64,000 nt of DNA from Actinostola sp. cb2023 (taxonomy: Eukaryota > Cnidaria > Anthozoa > Actiniaria > Actinostolidae): contig JAUJYZ010000074.1 in assembly GCA_033675265.1 (NCBI GenBank), forward strand, positions 124,001 to 188,000. Reading direction: 5' to 3'. Below, in pieces: positions 1 through 11,791 of this stretch (its first letter is position 1; each line of letters begins with the position of its first letter). The position numbers were made by a program, and so were the translations under genes. The notes beneath the pieces are model-generated. The model did no database searches, had not been told where the DNA came from, and saw nothing but the letters and a program-made list of their open reading frames with translations.

Positions 1-3000
1 AAAACAAATTCGCTGAAATTGCATGATGAGCGACAAGACGAGTGAATCAAATTACAAATAAGACTGGTGAAAGTAAGCGTATTTGTTGTGTCTTTTCTGT
101 TACCTAAAATGACTTAAAAATGGATTGTGAATACTTTTTGTGAGTCTGCCGATTTGAAATATATTAATAAAAACACCTTCATTCAAGTTTTGATGTTTAA
201 TTTAATGGATTCACTGAGCTTATTATTTACACACGCTTCACTGTCAATATAAAGACTAAAGTTGAGCGAAACTGACTCAAAGTTGCTTTGTTTTTAAATT
301 CAGTGACCTTCATTTACTGCGCCGGTACTCAGTATTATGCGAACTCAGACATTCAATCGGCTGGAACTTGTCACTGAATTAATCAAATTCAAAACTCAAA
401 CGAATTGAAAACTAAACTGATACATTCTTCGACCAAATGATCCATAATGTAGCTCAAAATCATATTTGGTTTCCATTTGGTGGGTCTTCTGACTTTTAAT
501 TTTAAGTTTTCTGATTTTTCATGTTGATTGACGGCAGCGAAAAACCAAATTACAAGCCAACTGCCTAAATAGACTATCGCTTTCAATGCACCTTACTTGA
601 CTTGACTTTGACTTTCTAACGTTTCAGAGGCACAACGCTTCATAATACGTTTGTATTTCTCCGTGAGGTAAACACGCGTTCACATTATCTATCCTCGAAA
701 CTCTGCCACGAAACCGCCTGGCCATCACTTCAATTCAAATCCTGTAAGTTCACTTCGTTCGGGAAAAGCAGTCTAGAATTTTAGGTCAAGGTTCAAAGCA
801 GCGGCCTATGGAATCCCGGGAAGTTGTTGGTATGATAAAATTGTGAGTCAGACACAAAGAAAACTGGATAATCCTGACTTTTATTTGTACATTCATCTCT
901 TCGAGTCTTTCGAAATTCCGCCATTTTATTTTTGACGTGAAACCGGAAATGAAACCGCCATACCGGAAACGTTCTCTGATTGGTCAAATGACCTTCTTTC
1001 GCGGGAAAACTGTTCTAAAAATAACCACACTTGTGAAAACGCTGTGACACAGACCCAATATAGAGCATGGACGCTCCTACTTATGGGCTCCTGATATGAC
1101 ACAATTTTTTTTATTTCATTTTTTAACATAGATTAGTGATGGAAATAATAATATCACAAATAATTTTTGATTAAATTATTGCTTTTAGAGATATTTGTGA
1201 AAAACATGTTGCGAAGTGTGACGTCACGTTGTTTGATCGCACCCTGGTTTCATTGAAATCATGGCAAATAGAGTACTAAAGTCATGACGTCATAAAAAAT
1301 AATTTTTGCTTTTATAAATTTTTGCTTTTCAGTTCAGATAGAATATCATGAAAGAAGTTCACACACCAATTTTTATGGCAATCGGCAGGAGCCCATAAGT
1401 AGGAGCGTCCATGCTCTATACTGGGTCTATGTCACAGCGTTTTCACAAGTGTGGTTATTTTTAGAACAGTTTTTCCGCGAAAGTAGGTCAATTGACCAAT
1501 CAGAGAACGTTTCCGGTATGGCGGTTTCATTTCCGGTTTCACGTCAAAAATAAAATGGCGGAATTTCGAAAGACCCGAAGAGATGAATGTACAAATAAAA
1601 GTCAGGATTATCCAGTTTTCTTTGTGTCTGATTCACAATTTTATCATACCAACAACAACAAGGCCGCTACTTTGAACCTTGACCTAAAATTCTAGACTGC
1701 GTTTCCCGAACGAAGTGAACTTACAGGATTTGAATTGAAGTGATGGCCAGGCGGTTTCGTGGCAGAGTTTCGAGGATAGATAATGTGAACGCGTGTTTTC
1801 TGATCAGAAATATCAGTTCCTGTTTACCTCACGGAGAAATACAAACGTATTATGAAGCGTTGTGCCTCTGAAACGTTAGAAAGTCAGGGTGCATTGAAAG
1901 CGATAGTCTATTTAGGCAGTTGGCTTGTAATTTGGTTTTTCGCTTCTGTCAATCAACATGAAAAATCAGAAAACTTAAAAATAAAAGTCAGAAGACCCAC
2001 CAAATGGAAACCAAATATGATTTTGAGCTACATTATGGATCATTCGGTCCGAAGAATGTATCAGTTTAGTTTTCAATTCGTTTGAGTTTTGAATTTGATT
2101 AATTGACAAGTTCCCCACAAGTTCCAGCCGACTGTTTGAATGTCTGAGTACCGGCGCAGTATTCAAGAAGGTCACTGAATTTAAAAACAAAGCAATTTTG
2201 AGTCAGTTTCGCTCAACTATTCGGCTTTATATTGACAGTGAAGCGTGTGTATAAAATAAAAAACTCAGTGAAACCATTAAATTAAACATCAAAACTTGAA
2301 TGAAGGTGTTTTTCTAAGGCCCTGTTTACAAGGAGGGAGGGTAACCCTAGCAGTAGGGTTACCCTCAGTACTAGGGTTACCCTAGCTCTCGTACGTTTCT
2401 TGTATTTTTCGCGTACGTGTTTACAAGGCTGGTAGGGTTACCCTACTGCTAGGGTAACCCTAGTACTCGGATAGGGTTACCCTACCACTAGGGTTATCTT
2501 TTTCCCTTGTAAACGGTTTTGCCCGAGTTAACTCGCCTACCCGGGACAACTTTTACTGGTTTCCAGGCCTTTTCAATCGACGAATACAATTTGGCGGTTG
2601 ATCAAGAAAGTGGCGAGAAGCGTTTAGAAAAGCGAAAAGTAGGGCCAGTGACAGCTAAAAACAAAAGGAAAAGTAGCCCGAAAAGATAAAAAGACGTGGA
2701 GCGACATTTTTCATAAGACATTTTGTGTATTATACAAGAATATAAGTCGTCGTACGACTTTAAAAGCCTCGACTTTTTTCATTTCCGCCATTTTGTTTGT
2801 TATGACGAAGGGCCTGACGAAGCCTTGCGCGGTTACCAAGCAATTGAATTGACTCGAGGAGAAGGGTAACCCTAGTCTAGAAATTTCGCTTGTAAACCCG
2901 GGCTATCTTTGACCCTAGTACTAGGGTAACCCTAGTGCTAGGGTTACCCTCCCTCCTTGTAAACAGGGCCTTATTCGTAATTTGATTCACTCGTCTTGTC

Positions 3001-3030
3001 GCTCATGCGGCAGTTTCAGCGAATTTGTTT
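1..3030. mobile_element. Long foldback element, about 1-kb inverted arms
   Basis: The left arm (1 to about 1095) is repeated as a diverged reverse complement in the right arm (about 1391 to 3030), around a loop of about 295 bp. Both arms hold the same short open frame, on the minus strand near 793-987 and the plus strand near 1492-1695, and both end in the same sequence with opposite orientation. The right arm is interrupted by a second foldback at 2317-2972. It also differs from the left arm by small indels, for example about 24 bp near 1798, and it lacks the left-arm stretch of roughly 62-165. No transposase is seen. The left end coincides with the window edge, so the element may continue outside. 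Probably a non-autonomous foldback DNA transposon; the class is not determined. Confidence 0.8.
2317..2972. mobile_element. Nested foldback with AGGGTTACCCT palindromes
   Basis: An inverted-repeat element of about 655 bp inside the right arm of the larger foldback. Its ends are GGCCCTGTTTACAAGG and the reverse complement. Next to each end are several copies of AGGGTTACCCTAG-type palindromes. The interior has an AT-rich segment but no convincing ORF. The uninterrupted left arm of the host foldback shows that this is an insertion. The target-site duplication could not be fixed because the host arms differ at the junction. Confidence 0.75.
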
Positions 3031-3417
3031 TTGTCAGTCTTCAAACTCCACAACGATAATTACAATGATACCACTAAACCACATCCAAGAATAAATTGAA
3101 TTCACTTTCTGACGAAATCAGTAGTTTAGACGAAAATATGTCTTTGAAAGTCTTCGGCTAATTTGCATCCACACGCTACAACAGCTTCTCAGTCGTCCCT
3201 TCGTGTTGGAGTTCTTCGAACCACTACTAGCTTTGGATGCCTTTAGAAGCACAATCGTCACCACTATCACTTTCAAGTGATTCTGTTGTACCGAATGACT
3301 CAATACTGCTCTCACTATCACTAGACGATTCGTAGTTTAGTTCACTTGAAGAATCTCTTTGTCGCTATCGGATGCCATCTTTATTTTACCTGCCATCTCA
3401 TCAAAATTCAAAAAATA

Positions 3418-3543
3418 CGTCACACAGGAAACGTTCTCTGATTGGTCAAAATTCGCGGGAAAACTGTTCTAAAAATAACCACACCTGTGAAAACGCTGTG
3501 ACACTACCCAATACCGTATGGACGCTCCTACTTATGGGCTCCT
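3418..3543 (+). repeat. Third copy of the inner end of the foldback arm
   Basis: This stretch closely matches 967-1095 and the reverse complement of 1391-1510. It is a detached third copy of the arm-loop junction of the 1-3030 foldback, with a deletion of about 9 bp relative to the left arm. It leads directly into the hairpin at 3546. Confidence 0.75.
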
Positions 3544-3545
3544 GA

Positions 3546-3715
3546 ATCGGTTAAATAGCGGTCGAGATATGGCCAGTTGAATATATAATTTGCCTTAACA
3601 AATCACTGTATTTTTGGCTCCGTTCCTAAAGTTAAGAACGGAGCCGAAAATACAGTGATTTGTTAAGGCAAATTATATATTCAACTGGCCATATCTTGAC
3701 CGCTATTAAACCGAT
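3546..3715. repeat. Near-perfect 170-bp hairpin
   Basis: Two arms of about 80 bp are almost exact reverse complements around a centre at about 3630. The arms start ATCGGTTAAATAGCGG and end with the complement. The flanks on both sides resemble the loop of the 1-3030 foldback, so this is probably a related derivative. Confidence 0.85.
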
Positions 3716-5833
3716 TGTCATAAAAATTGGTGTATGAAATCAAAAATATTAAAAGCAAAATTAATTGTTTCGTGACGTCACACTTTAGTACTCTATATCG
3801 ATCGCTTTTTGTGCTAGAAAACGAAAAGAACAACAAACAATTTAAAGTAGATTAAAAGTACAGATATAATACTTTAAACACCAAAAAAGTTAGAAGCTTT
3901 ACCTGTTTATGTTTTTGTCTTATGGTCGGACAAAAGTATGACTATTTTGGTTATTTTTGAGGCTCTTCAAACAAAGTGACGTCATAACAGCTGATGTATT
4001 TTTCGAAAATATCTTTCAAAGCAATCATTTCGATTCACAGAAAATTGATTATGTTTTCTTTGATACTACCAATAATCAGGGTACCCCAAAAACCCTCTCA
4101 ACCCACCGGTTTTGAGATTTTTTGACAATCAAATCAAATTGAATATTATCTATCATCTCCAAAAAACAGAATCTAAAAATATTAGTTTCCTAGAAAGTTA
4201 GAATCAAAAAACGAATTTTGGATTTCATTTGAAGTGAAAAGCTGTTGACAAGCGAGCACTCACACACCTACATCACAGTGTGGTAATTAGTCACGCAACA
4301 GACTTCCCGCAAAGATTTCACAATTATTTACATGAAATTACGTATGTTTGAATACCGTACCAATGTGTACTAACAATTAATGTATGTAATTTCCCGCAAG
4401 CACGAAATGATTAGGCAACAAGTACTGTACGTTGTGTGATTGCAACTGATACTCTGGTCACTATCTGGTCACCGAATCTGTCAGTGAGTAATTAGATTAC
4501 ATTGTCATGGTATGGTCTAATCTACTTATGTAAACAGAGGCACATTGACCTTCTTTCGGCTTTTTCTCAAAAGACGAAATGCCAACAAATAGGCTCACAT
4601 TTTGAGTTCCTTGCCAAAGAGATTTTATCGGATTTATTTGAAACTTTACAAAGCCAATGTCTGATAATTGATCTTCAAAAGGTTGTCTCCGATTTTTGTT
4701 ATTTTATTTTTTTGTTGAGTTATTAACTGATTAGTAAAAAAACAATGTTTATTTAGCGTACCGAAAGTTTAGTGGCAGATAAAAAAGCAATGGAGCAACT
4801 TATCGAAAATCGGAGACACACTTTTGATAATTGATATCTCTTGAGTGCATAAAGATACTTATCTTGAATTTCCGATAAAATGCGACTGCCAAGGAACTCA
4901 CCGTATAATGCTACATGAAAATTCATTGAACTCGACTTATTTCTAAAACGCTTGTTTCTTTTTTGTTAATAGACCATTAGTTGGAATCTCCATTTATTTA
5001 GCTTTCAGAAAATGTATACTTTATTGGGGTTTAAATGGACGGATTCTGTGTTAAGGTGACTTGAATGCATACCGGTCGGTTAGGGTACCCTGATACCTTA
5101 ATGTTCGCATAACTATATTTTTTTTAATGACTAAATTAAAAGTGACAAGAAATTCATTGTTAGAAATCAGTCATCACTTGAGGTCCGTGAGAGCTCAGCA
5201 AAACGGTGGACGGAACTAGCCTGAGTATAGCCCGGCTCTCACAGGGAGAAAAGTGAAGGGGGAGGGGGAGGGGCATCCCTGTGATAGTCTGGCTACGCAG
5301 GCTAGTTCAAACAAAACGTAGGCATCATGACTTGTGTATGCATTATAAGTCAATGAAATCATTGCCAACAGACAGTGAACTAGCCGGCCGCGTTGTGATA
5401 CCGTAGGAGGTGAATTCTGTCGCCATGGTACCCTGAAGTATACGAGGAGACATTTGATATATCAGACAATGATGCTGTCTTACAGCACTTTGGGTTCCAG
5501 AAAAGGCGCTTAAATAAAGAAATGATATTTGATTGTCTAGCGTTAGTTAATGCCATTATTTATTCACTAGAACGGGGTTTTTAACGATACAAAGCAAATA
5601 GAATATATCTTTATTGACTTGCGATAATACGATCAAGACCGGCTTGGTCAATACACGCTATGCATCAAAGATACATTCACAACATCTCGTTTACTCAGCC
5701 AGAGTTAAAAAGAATATACAATACAATAACTTTATTTACACACGATTAAAATTAAAGCTGAAAAGCTTGAGGGGTCGTGTACAAAACAATGCAAATAAAA
5801 ATAAAAATAAAACTATATCCTGTCTCTTATCTT
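3716..5833. other. Intergenic, no gene seen
   Basis: AT-rich DNA with frequent stops in all frames. I see no gene, RNA or clear repeat here apart from short sequences shared with the foldback loop near 3727-3790. Confidence 0.5.
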
Positions 5834-5980
5834 GTAGAGTGCAAACCATATGTCCGTGAAACAGTACTATTACTAAATAGTACTAAATAGTGTTATCTCC
5901 ATTGTTTTCTATTATTTCATCAGTGCTATTTAGTACTAATTAGTTAGTACTGTTTCACGGACATATGGTTTGCACTCTAC
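5834..5980. mobile_element. Hairpin MITE, GAGTGCAAAC family, copy 1
   Basis: A 147-bp inverted repeat centred at about 5907. Its termini are TA-GAGTGCAAACC and the complement, consistent with a TA target site (Tc1/mariner style, inferred). Internal TACTAAATAGTACT motifs are shared with a second copy at about 31250-31445. Confidence 0.75.
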
Positions 5981-6360
5981 ACAGTGAACTTCAGTACAAA
6001 ATTGGTAAAACATTAACAACACATATTATCAAAAACACTCTCAAAAAGGCTTGTTATGGAAATGCTTTCAAGAGGAAATTCAATGCATAATTAGCTCTTC
6101 CAGAAACAATGTATTTCTATATTAAGGGTTTCCTTGTATGCAAGCATCAGATTAAATAAATTGTAGTGGCTTCATCCGCATTTAAAATTTGTTTAATGTA
6201 TTTCTAATTGCTTTTTTAGCTGAAAATATATCAACCAATAAGATTGCTTTGTTGGTGTCAGGTGACCTAATGACGTCACACTGCTACTCTTTGAAAATTC
6301 CCCATTCAGCCCCTGAGTCATCCAAGGAAAGGGTAGAAAAGAGTCAGTTCTTTTACAAGA

Positions 6361-7332
6361 ATGTCTTACCTACCAGGACCCAACTCAACACTTCAACTGG
6401 CCCTGTACTCACGGTCAATCGCTACAGTAGCAATTGAAACATGTATAGATATATTGATAGCGATAATGGCGCTCCTCGGAAACTCAATGGTTTTGTACAT
6501 TCTGTACAAAAAACCTTCCTTGAGAACCATTCCTAACTACTTTATAGTTGCTCTAGCTCTGTCTGATGTAGCAATGGCAGTATTGGTGACGCCTTGGTCC
6601 ATTGCGATACTTATAAAAGGATATTGGTTGTTTAGCTTTGCAGTTTGTCAGTTACAAGGATTCCTTTCGATATTTTTATCAAGTTTTTCGTTGAATATCC
6701 TTACAGTAATGGCTATCAATCGATACTCTAGGATTGCACGATATGCATCGCATCGAAACCACTTTTCTGCATTGAAAACTCAAATCTACATTCTCATCGC
6801 AGCGTTGTTTGGGGTTCTAGCAGCCTCGCCTCACTTAATCGCTGGACACATCTACGAGTTTCACCCAGGAAAATATTTCTGCTGGCAAAAAGCGGTCTTG
6901 TGGTCCACGATGTACTTAATGCCATACATTGGAATTCCAACTACTGTAATTGTCATGTGCTACCTTAGAGTCTTCTTCACTATTCGCAATCACAACAAAA
7001 ATATTCTCCACAATGTCCGACTTGCAAGCTTTCAGAGAATTACCGTTGAAGATATCAAGGTCACAAAGACATTGTTCGCAACGGTTGTAGCGTTCTTGCT
7101 TTGCTGGATGCCGGTTATTGCTATTGAGATAACCGACGTTGCACGCGGTAGAGCGGCAACACTGCCTCGTCAGGTGTATGTGATGTTTACAATGTGTGCT
7201 ATGGCATCGTCGGCTGTCAACCCCATCATATACGTCGTAATGAACACAACGTTTCGCAGAGAGTACATCAATTTAGTGAAGTTTCGAGAACTGCGCCCAG
7301 CGATCAGAGTGGGCTCGATTGAGCGTCACTGA
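6361..7332 (+). CDS. Class A GPCR, melatonin-receptor-like
   Basis: An intronless 323-aa seven-transmembrane receptor predicted at the plasma membrane, signalling through G proteins. The N terminus has an N-glycosylation site (NST) and no signal peptide. TM1 carries the GN motif (LLGNSMVLYILYKK), followed by the SLRT-PNYF loop and TM2 with LALSDVAMA. TM3 starts at the conserved Cys (AVCQLQGF) and ends in NRY rather than DRY, a substitution typical of melatonin receptors. TM6 has CWMP and TM7 has NPIIY. The cytoplasmic tail is short. Length and motifs fit the MECA/melatonin-like part of the rhodopsin family. The ligand cannot be assigned, because cnidarian-type receptors often branch outside the vertebrate subfamilies. 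The ATG at 6361 is chosen because it gives a normal short N terminus and follows a purine-rich context. Confidence 0.9.
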   Translation: MSYLPGPNSTLQLALYSRSIATVAIETCIDILIAIMALLGNSMVLYILYKKPSLRTIPNYFIVALALSDVAMAVLVTPWSIAILIKGYWLFSFAVCQLQGFLSIFLSSFSLNILTVMAINRYSRIARYASHRNHFSALKTQIYILIAALFGVLAASPHLIAGHIYEFHPGKYFCWQKAVLWSTMYLMPYIGIPTTVIVMCYLRVFFTIRNHNKNILHNVRLASFQRITVEDIKVTKTLFATVVAFLLCWMPVIAIEITDVARGRAATLPRQVYVMFTMCAMASSAVNPIIYVVMNTTFRREYINLVKFRELRPAIRVGSIERH

Positions 7333-7513
7333 CGCCTCAATTCGCTTCACAGTTGGACATCATTTCACTCGACATGCAGGACAACGACAATATAACAACC
7401 AAAAACGTATTAATGATTAGTACAAAACTAAAGCTGGATTCTTGTTCAAGTTGATGTACACTTCAATCACGCTTTAATTCATCTCTAAACTAAACGCCTC
7501 TTCCAACAGAAAA

Positions 7514-7552
7514 TTAATTAAAAAAAAAAAAAAAGAAAAAAAAAAAAAAGAA
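7514..7552 (+). promoter_or_regulatory. ATTAAA-type signal followed by an A-rich tract
   Basis: About 180 nt after the stop of the GPCR an ATTAAA runs straight into a 30-nt tract that is nearly all A. It could be a polyadenylation signal with a genomic A-rich tail, or just an A-rich microsatellite. Confidence 0.4.
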
Positions 7553-7554
7553 AC

Positions 7555-8216
7555 AAGATCTCGTGTAAGCAAAACCTACTTCAAACAATACTTTAAAACT
7601 TATTCACTTTCTCTGTATCTGCATGGCAACAGCCGTTGCTACAGTAATCAGTTTTGCAGGTGAAAAGTGCAAAAGTAAATGAAAAACGATTAACAATGGA
7701 ACCCCACTTGAAGAAAGACCAAATCGAACGTCAAAAAGCCATTTGAACAGCTCGCCTTTGTGTGGTCGGTTCAGCTTGATCAACGCATTCAATCTCTCAC
7801 AACTGAAGGAAACTAATATGTAATTTAATAGCACAATTCCTATTTTGTGTTTACACACACACACAAAAGCCAGACCATGATTATTATCAACCTTGCGTTT
7901 TTCAATTTCACACAATTTAATTATTTTAATGATTGTTTGTGCGTAAGATTCATTTAAAACTCAAGAAAATAAGCTTTATCTACGCTATTTTTTGACGTAT
8001 TTATTCCGAGCTTCTTTTTTTATTTTATTTTATTATTGAACTGAAAATCCTCGCTGCCAGGCAAACAAATAGGACCTACATGTGTCCACTGCTATTAGTC
8101 AGCCTTGTTAGGGCTATGGTCAGTGATTTTTAGATGACACTCACTCACTCAAGTGTTTGTAGCACCGAACAAAAACAACTCTGTGTAGAATGTTTTGGTA
8201 CGTGGGGACAACCATA
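7555..8216. other. Intergenic, no gene seen
   Basis: No coding exon is supported. A 103-codon minus frame at 7604-7915 has no recognisable motif and includes a CA-repeat translation. Confidence 0.4.
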
Positions 8217-8455
8217 TTGATAAGAATTTTTGTTTCTTCCACGTTATTTTATTTTTGCCAAGCTTTCGCACTACTAGTGTATCTTCAGGGCTGAAGTATT
8301 GTGACAATAAATTCAAATAAATTCTTTAGTTATAAAATAAATTCTTTAGTTATTATTTGAATTTATTGTCACAATACTTCAGCCCTGAAGATGCACTAGT
8401 AGTGCGAAAGCTTGGCAAAAACAAAATAACGTGGAAGTAACAACAATTCTTATCA
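8217..8455. mobile_element. Hairpin MITE with CACTAGTAGTGCGAAAGCTT arms
   Basis: About 115-bp arms are nearly perfect inverted copies around two direct copies of a short AT-rich unit near 8330. The outer ends read ATTGATAAGAATTTTTGTT and the approximate complement. The element is non-coding. Confidence 0.8.
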
Positions 8456-8639
8456 AAAACAACTGTTGAATCTGATGATGATCGAATGATCGAAAACGTT
8501 TATAAAAACTAAAGAAAATGTATATCTTACATATGTAAAAACTCTGTTATTATGACATCTCATGATGTCGACCATTATCTACTGAATCAGTAAAAACAGT
8601 TTAGTTCTAGTATCAACAGTCCCTACATTTGCATTATTA

Positions 8640-8697
8640 CATATCTGAATAATAATAACTATAATAATAATAATAATAATAATAATAGAAAAATAAA

Positions 8698-8733
<36 letters not shown>

Positions 8734-8807
8734 TTTAAAAAAAATAATAGAAAAAAATAATAATAATAATAAAAAAAATTAATAATAATAATAATAATAA
8801 TAATAAT

Positions 8808-8844
<37 letters not shown>

Positions 8845-8860
8845 TAATAATAATAATTGG
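8640..8860. repeat. (TAA)n microsatellite
   Basis: An imperfect AAT/TAA trinucleotide array of about 200 bp, interrupted by A-rich stretches. Confidence 0.95.
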
Positions 8861-8928
8861 ATTTCTATGAATATGTACTGATGCGCATTACAACTGAAGA
8901 AACATCTCTATCACCAAAACATTTGTTG

Positions 8929-9078
8929 TTAGAGTGATTCCAATAAACCTGGACATTTCTAACTACACCAATACACACTATTAGACACTCACTCTTTTGT
9001 TTTCTTTTGTTCCTCAGTTGCATCTAATAAACACTGACAGCTAATTAGTAGTGCCCAGGTTTATTGGAACCACTCTAA
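8929..9078. mobile_element. Mariner-like MITE, 150 bp
   Basis: The terminal inverted repeats are GAGTGRTTCCAATAAACCTGG and the complement, each flanked by TA. Size, TA flanks and TIR fit a Tc1/mariner-derived MITE (inference). No ORF. Confidence 0.75.
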
Positions 9079-9096
9079 TGGGTTTTTCTAGCTTCT

Positions 9097-9480
9097 ATTG
9101 ACCCTATGCAAAACGAGTGAAGACTGGGAACGAGCACCACGAAATATAAATGATTTCAAAAAAAAAATTCCATTACAAGAAAGACCATGTCTAAATAAGT
9201 AACTTGGTACATTTATGAAGTTGCATGTTACATTAGTGCAGAGTTATAAGCATTTGAAATGTACCATAAACATGAAAACGAGGCTGGCCAGGCCTTGGCT
9301 CTCTTTTCCATACAAATCTTTCTAATTTCAAATAGCTGTAACTTTTTAGCTTTTTATCTTACAACGTTAAGATTTGGCAATATCACTAGCTTGGGTACGC
9401 TCTTTCAAATGATGGTAATGATGTCTTCTATAAGTGAAGAACTAAGGTATCTCCTTTGACACACCTTTTGCATAGGGTCT
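9097..9480. mobile_element. Diverged inverted-repeat element
   Basis: The ends read GACCCTATGCAAAA and the complement, about 370 bp apart. Inner sequence (ACTGGGAACGAG and a downstream AAGAAAGA-CAT) resembles the foldback at 39062-39455, so the two are probably relatives. A 66-codon plus frame inside shows no motif. Confidence 0.55.
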
Positions 9481-10163
9481 AACTATCTGGTATTTATACT
9501 ATGCAACTCAAAGGACAGTTTACCAGCAGTTTTGTGCCAAATCGTTGTGTGGCGTTTGTAGATAATTTTCTAAACCTGTTTAGTTAAACCACTTTAAAAC
9601 ATGTTTTAGCCTTGGTGTGAACGGGAATAAGGTTATAAATATAAACCATATTCCTATTGTTACACTAAAGTGATGGCATAATGGTACCATTTCTCTCGAA
9701 ACACAAGCTACAAAAAGGTGGTTACATAGCCTAGCCTCGTTTGCATGTACTCGGTATCAGTCTCCACGCGTTGTATAAAATGTAAAGAATTTCACCAACC
9801 AAAACAATTGCGGATAAAATCACCTTTATTTTACCCACAATACACCATTCCTCCAACGCCGATTTACAATACAACTTTATGGATTATGTTGTTTAACTTT
9901 GACACTGGTTTTTAAATAAGAGTTATGTAAGGTAAGGCTTGGGTTTTTATGATGGTCAAAAGGCAAGCGGCCAACTTAAAGCAAACTGAAACAACGTCCT
10001 AAAATGTTAAATAATAAATTACATTGACATTGCGCATGCTCGATGTGAATACGCACGCATGCGCATTACAATGATCAGATATTAAAATAAACAAAATCAA
10101 CACAACTATTAATCCCACAATAGTGTACATCTATAACGTCCAAAACCACTACAAAGTCGTCGA
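9481..10163. other. Downstream flank of the astacin gene
   Basis: No exon is seen. On the minus strand an AATAAA (complement of 9825-9830) lies about 335 nt past the astacin stop and is a candidate polyadenylation signal. Confidence 0.4.
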
Positions 10164-11759
10164 CTAAGAACACGGACAACTGACTTGTAGGTAGTTATTC
10201 TCAATCCCGTAATTATCTGCTCCTGGGCAAGCGCTCACTGACTCTTTGGTACAGAAGCGCTGACGTAGTTTGTAGCATTTACTGATGTCAGAGTAGAGTT
10301 TACATGGACCAAATGGTGACCATGACGACCATGCATTATCCACAGCTAAAAAAAAGTCAAACACAATGAGGGTTTATCATGTAATTTCAAAACTCATAGG
10401 ACAAAAAAATGATTATCATAGCTGGAAAGAGCTCGTTGAAATGAGTAAAAATGTGAAGTTTGGAAAAGATTGCTTCACAAATTGCGAAGATATGCATTTT
10501 CAAAAAATCGAAATTTTATATGAAATTTACGCTTGGAGGCAACTCTTGCCTCCAACAAATGTTTTCATACAAAATTTCGATTTTTGAAAATTCATATCTT
10601 CGCAATTTGTGAAGCGATCTTTTCCAAACTTCACGTTTTTATTAATTTCAACGTACGAGCTCTTTCCAGCTATGATAATCATTTTTTTGTCCTATTAGTT
10701 TTGAAATTACATGATAAACCCTCATTGTTTACTTTTGATATTTTGATCTTAATATTTGGCGGGAAATAATTATCATGATTAAAATTGCGAAAAGACCCAG
10801 GATCGTAAAAAGATTGCCGAAAATTGGCCCCACGTGACCATTAGTTTTTACGATCCATGGAAAAGACCAAATGATCCATTATCATTACTCGACGGGCTAC
10901 CTGTGTCAAGCCGAGTTGAAAAATGGGCTTTCTTTTTCTTATGGCCATAAATCACTAACTGGGTACCAAGGCGCATGCGCTCTGTGCCACTAAGGAAACC
11001 CGGAAGGCTCATTGCTCATTGCTGAAGCGCGCCGAGTGAACCTACGCTTATATAGTCTTAATAGTTTTTTTTATAGGACTGGTTATAATAGGCTAGATGT
11101 TTCTTGAACTCTTTCCACACAATAGTGTATACTTACGACTGCTGCAATCGTAATATTTGTTAAGCTTTTCGATGTCGAGTGATGACAGACCGACATCTTG
11201 TCCAAGCTGTTTGCTAGGATCGCTCTTGTCTTGGATGGTGGGCAGGCCGTTCTTCGAGAAATCCTTACTCCCATAATGCATTACGCTGTCAAAGTCGTAA
11301 GCCAAATCCATGGTGTCAGCTGCTTCAAGTGATTGCTTATCAAATTGAGAAGCCATGCCTAGGCAAATAAGATGTGAGTGTTACTTTTGAATTGTAAAAT
11401 ATAATATATTTGGGTTCCCTGTGGTACTACCATGGTATTACTACAATATTCCGCGCGTGATACCACATGGAGTCCATCAAAACGACGCGCGCATAATATA
11501 TTAGTTGTTAGGGCTTAATTTACCATCCTTGATATTTTGGTAGTTAATTGTGATGAACTCGTCTCTGTCGTAACGAGCTTGCTCGTGGAAGAAGCCTGTA
11601 GCGTGCATCATTTCATGCTCGATGGTAGCTACATGATTACATCCTTCACCGATAGACAATTCCTGTGCGCCTGTCTGTTGTGTCTTCCCCACCCAGGACC
11701 AACAGCTACGAATGGATAGAAGAAGATGGGTTAGTGGAACCGAAAATATGGGTAGGTGA

Positions 11760-11791
<32 letters not shown>

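Noticed and set aside
389..2085. Paired frames in the two foldback arms as a real protein gene
   Set aside because: They are short, lack recognised domains and lie in inverted repeat arms; noted as a finding rather than a gene.
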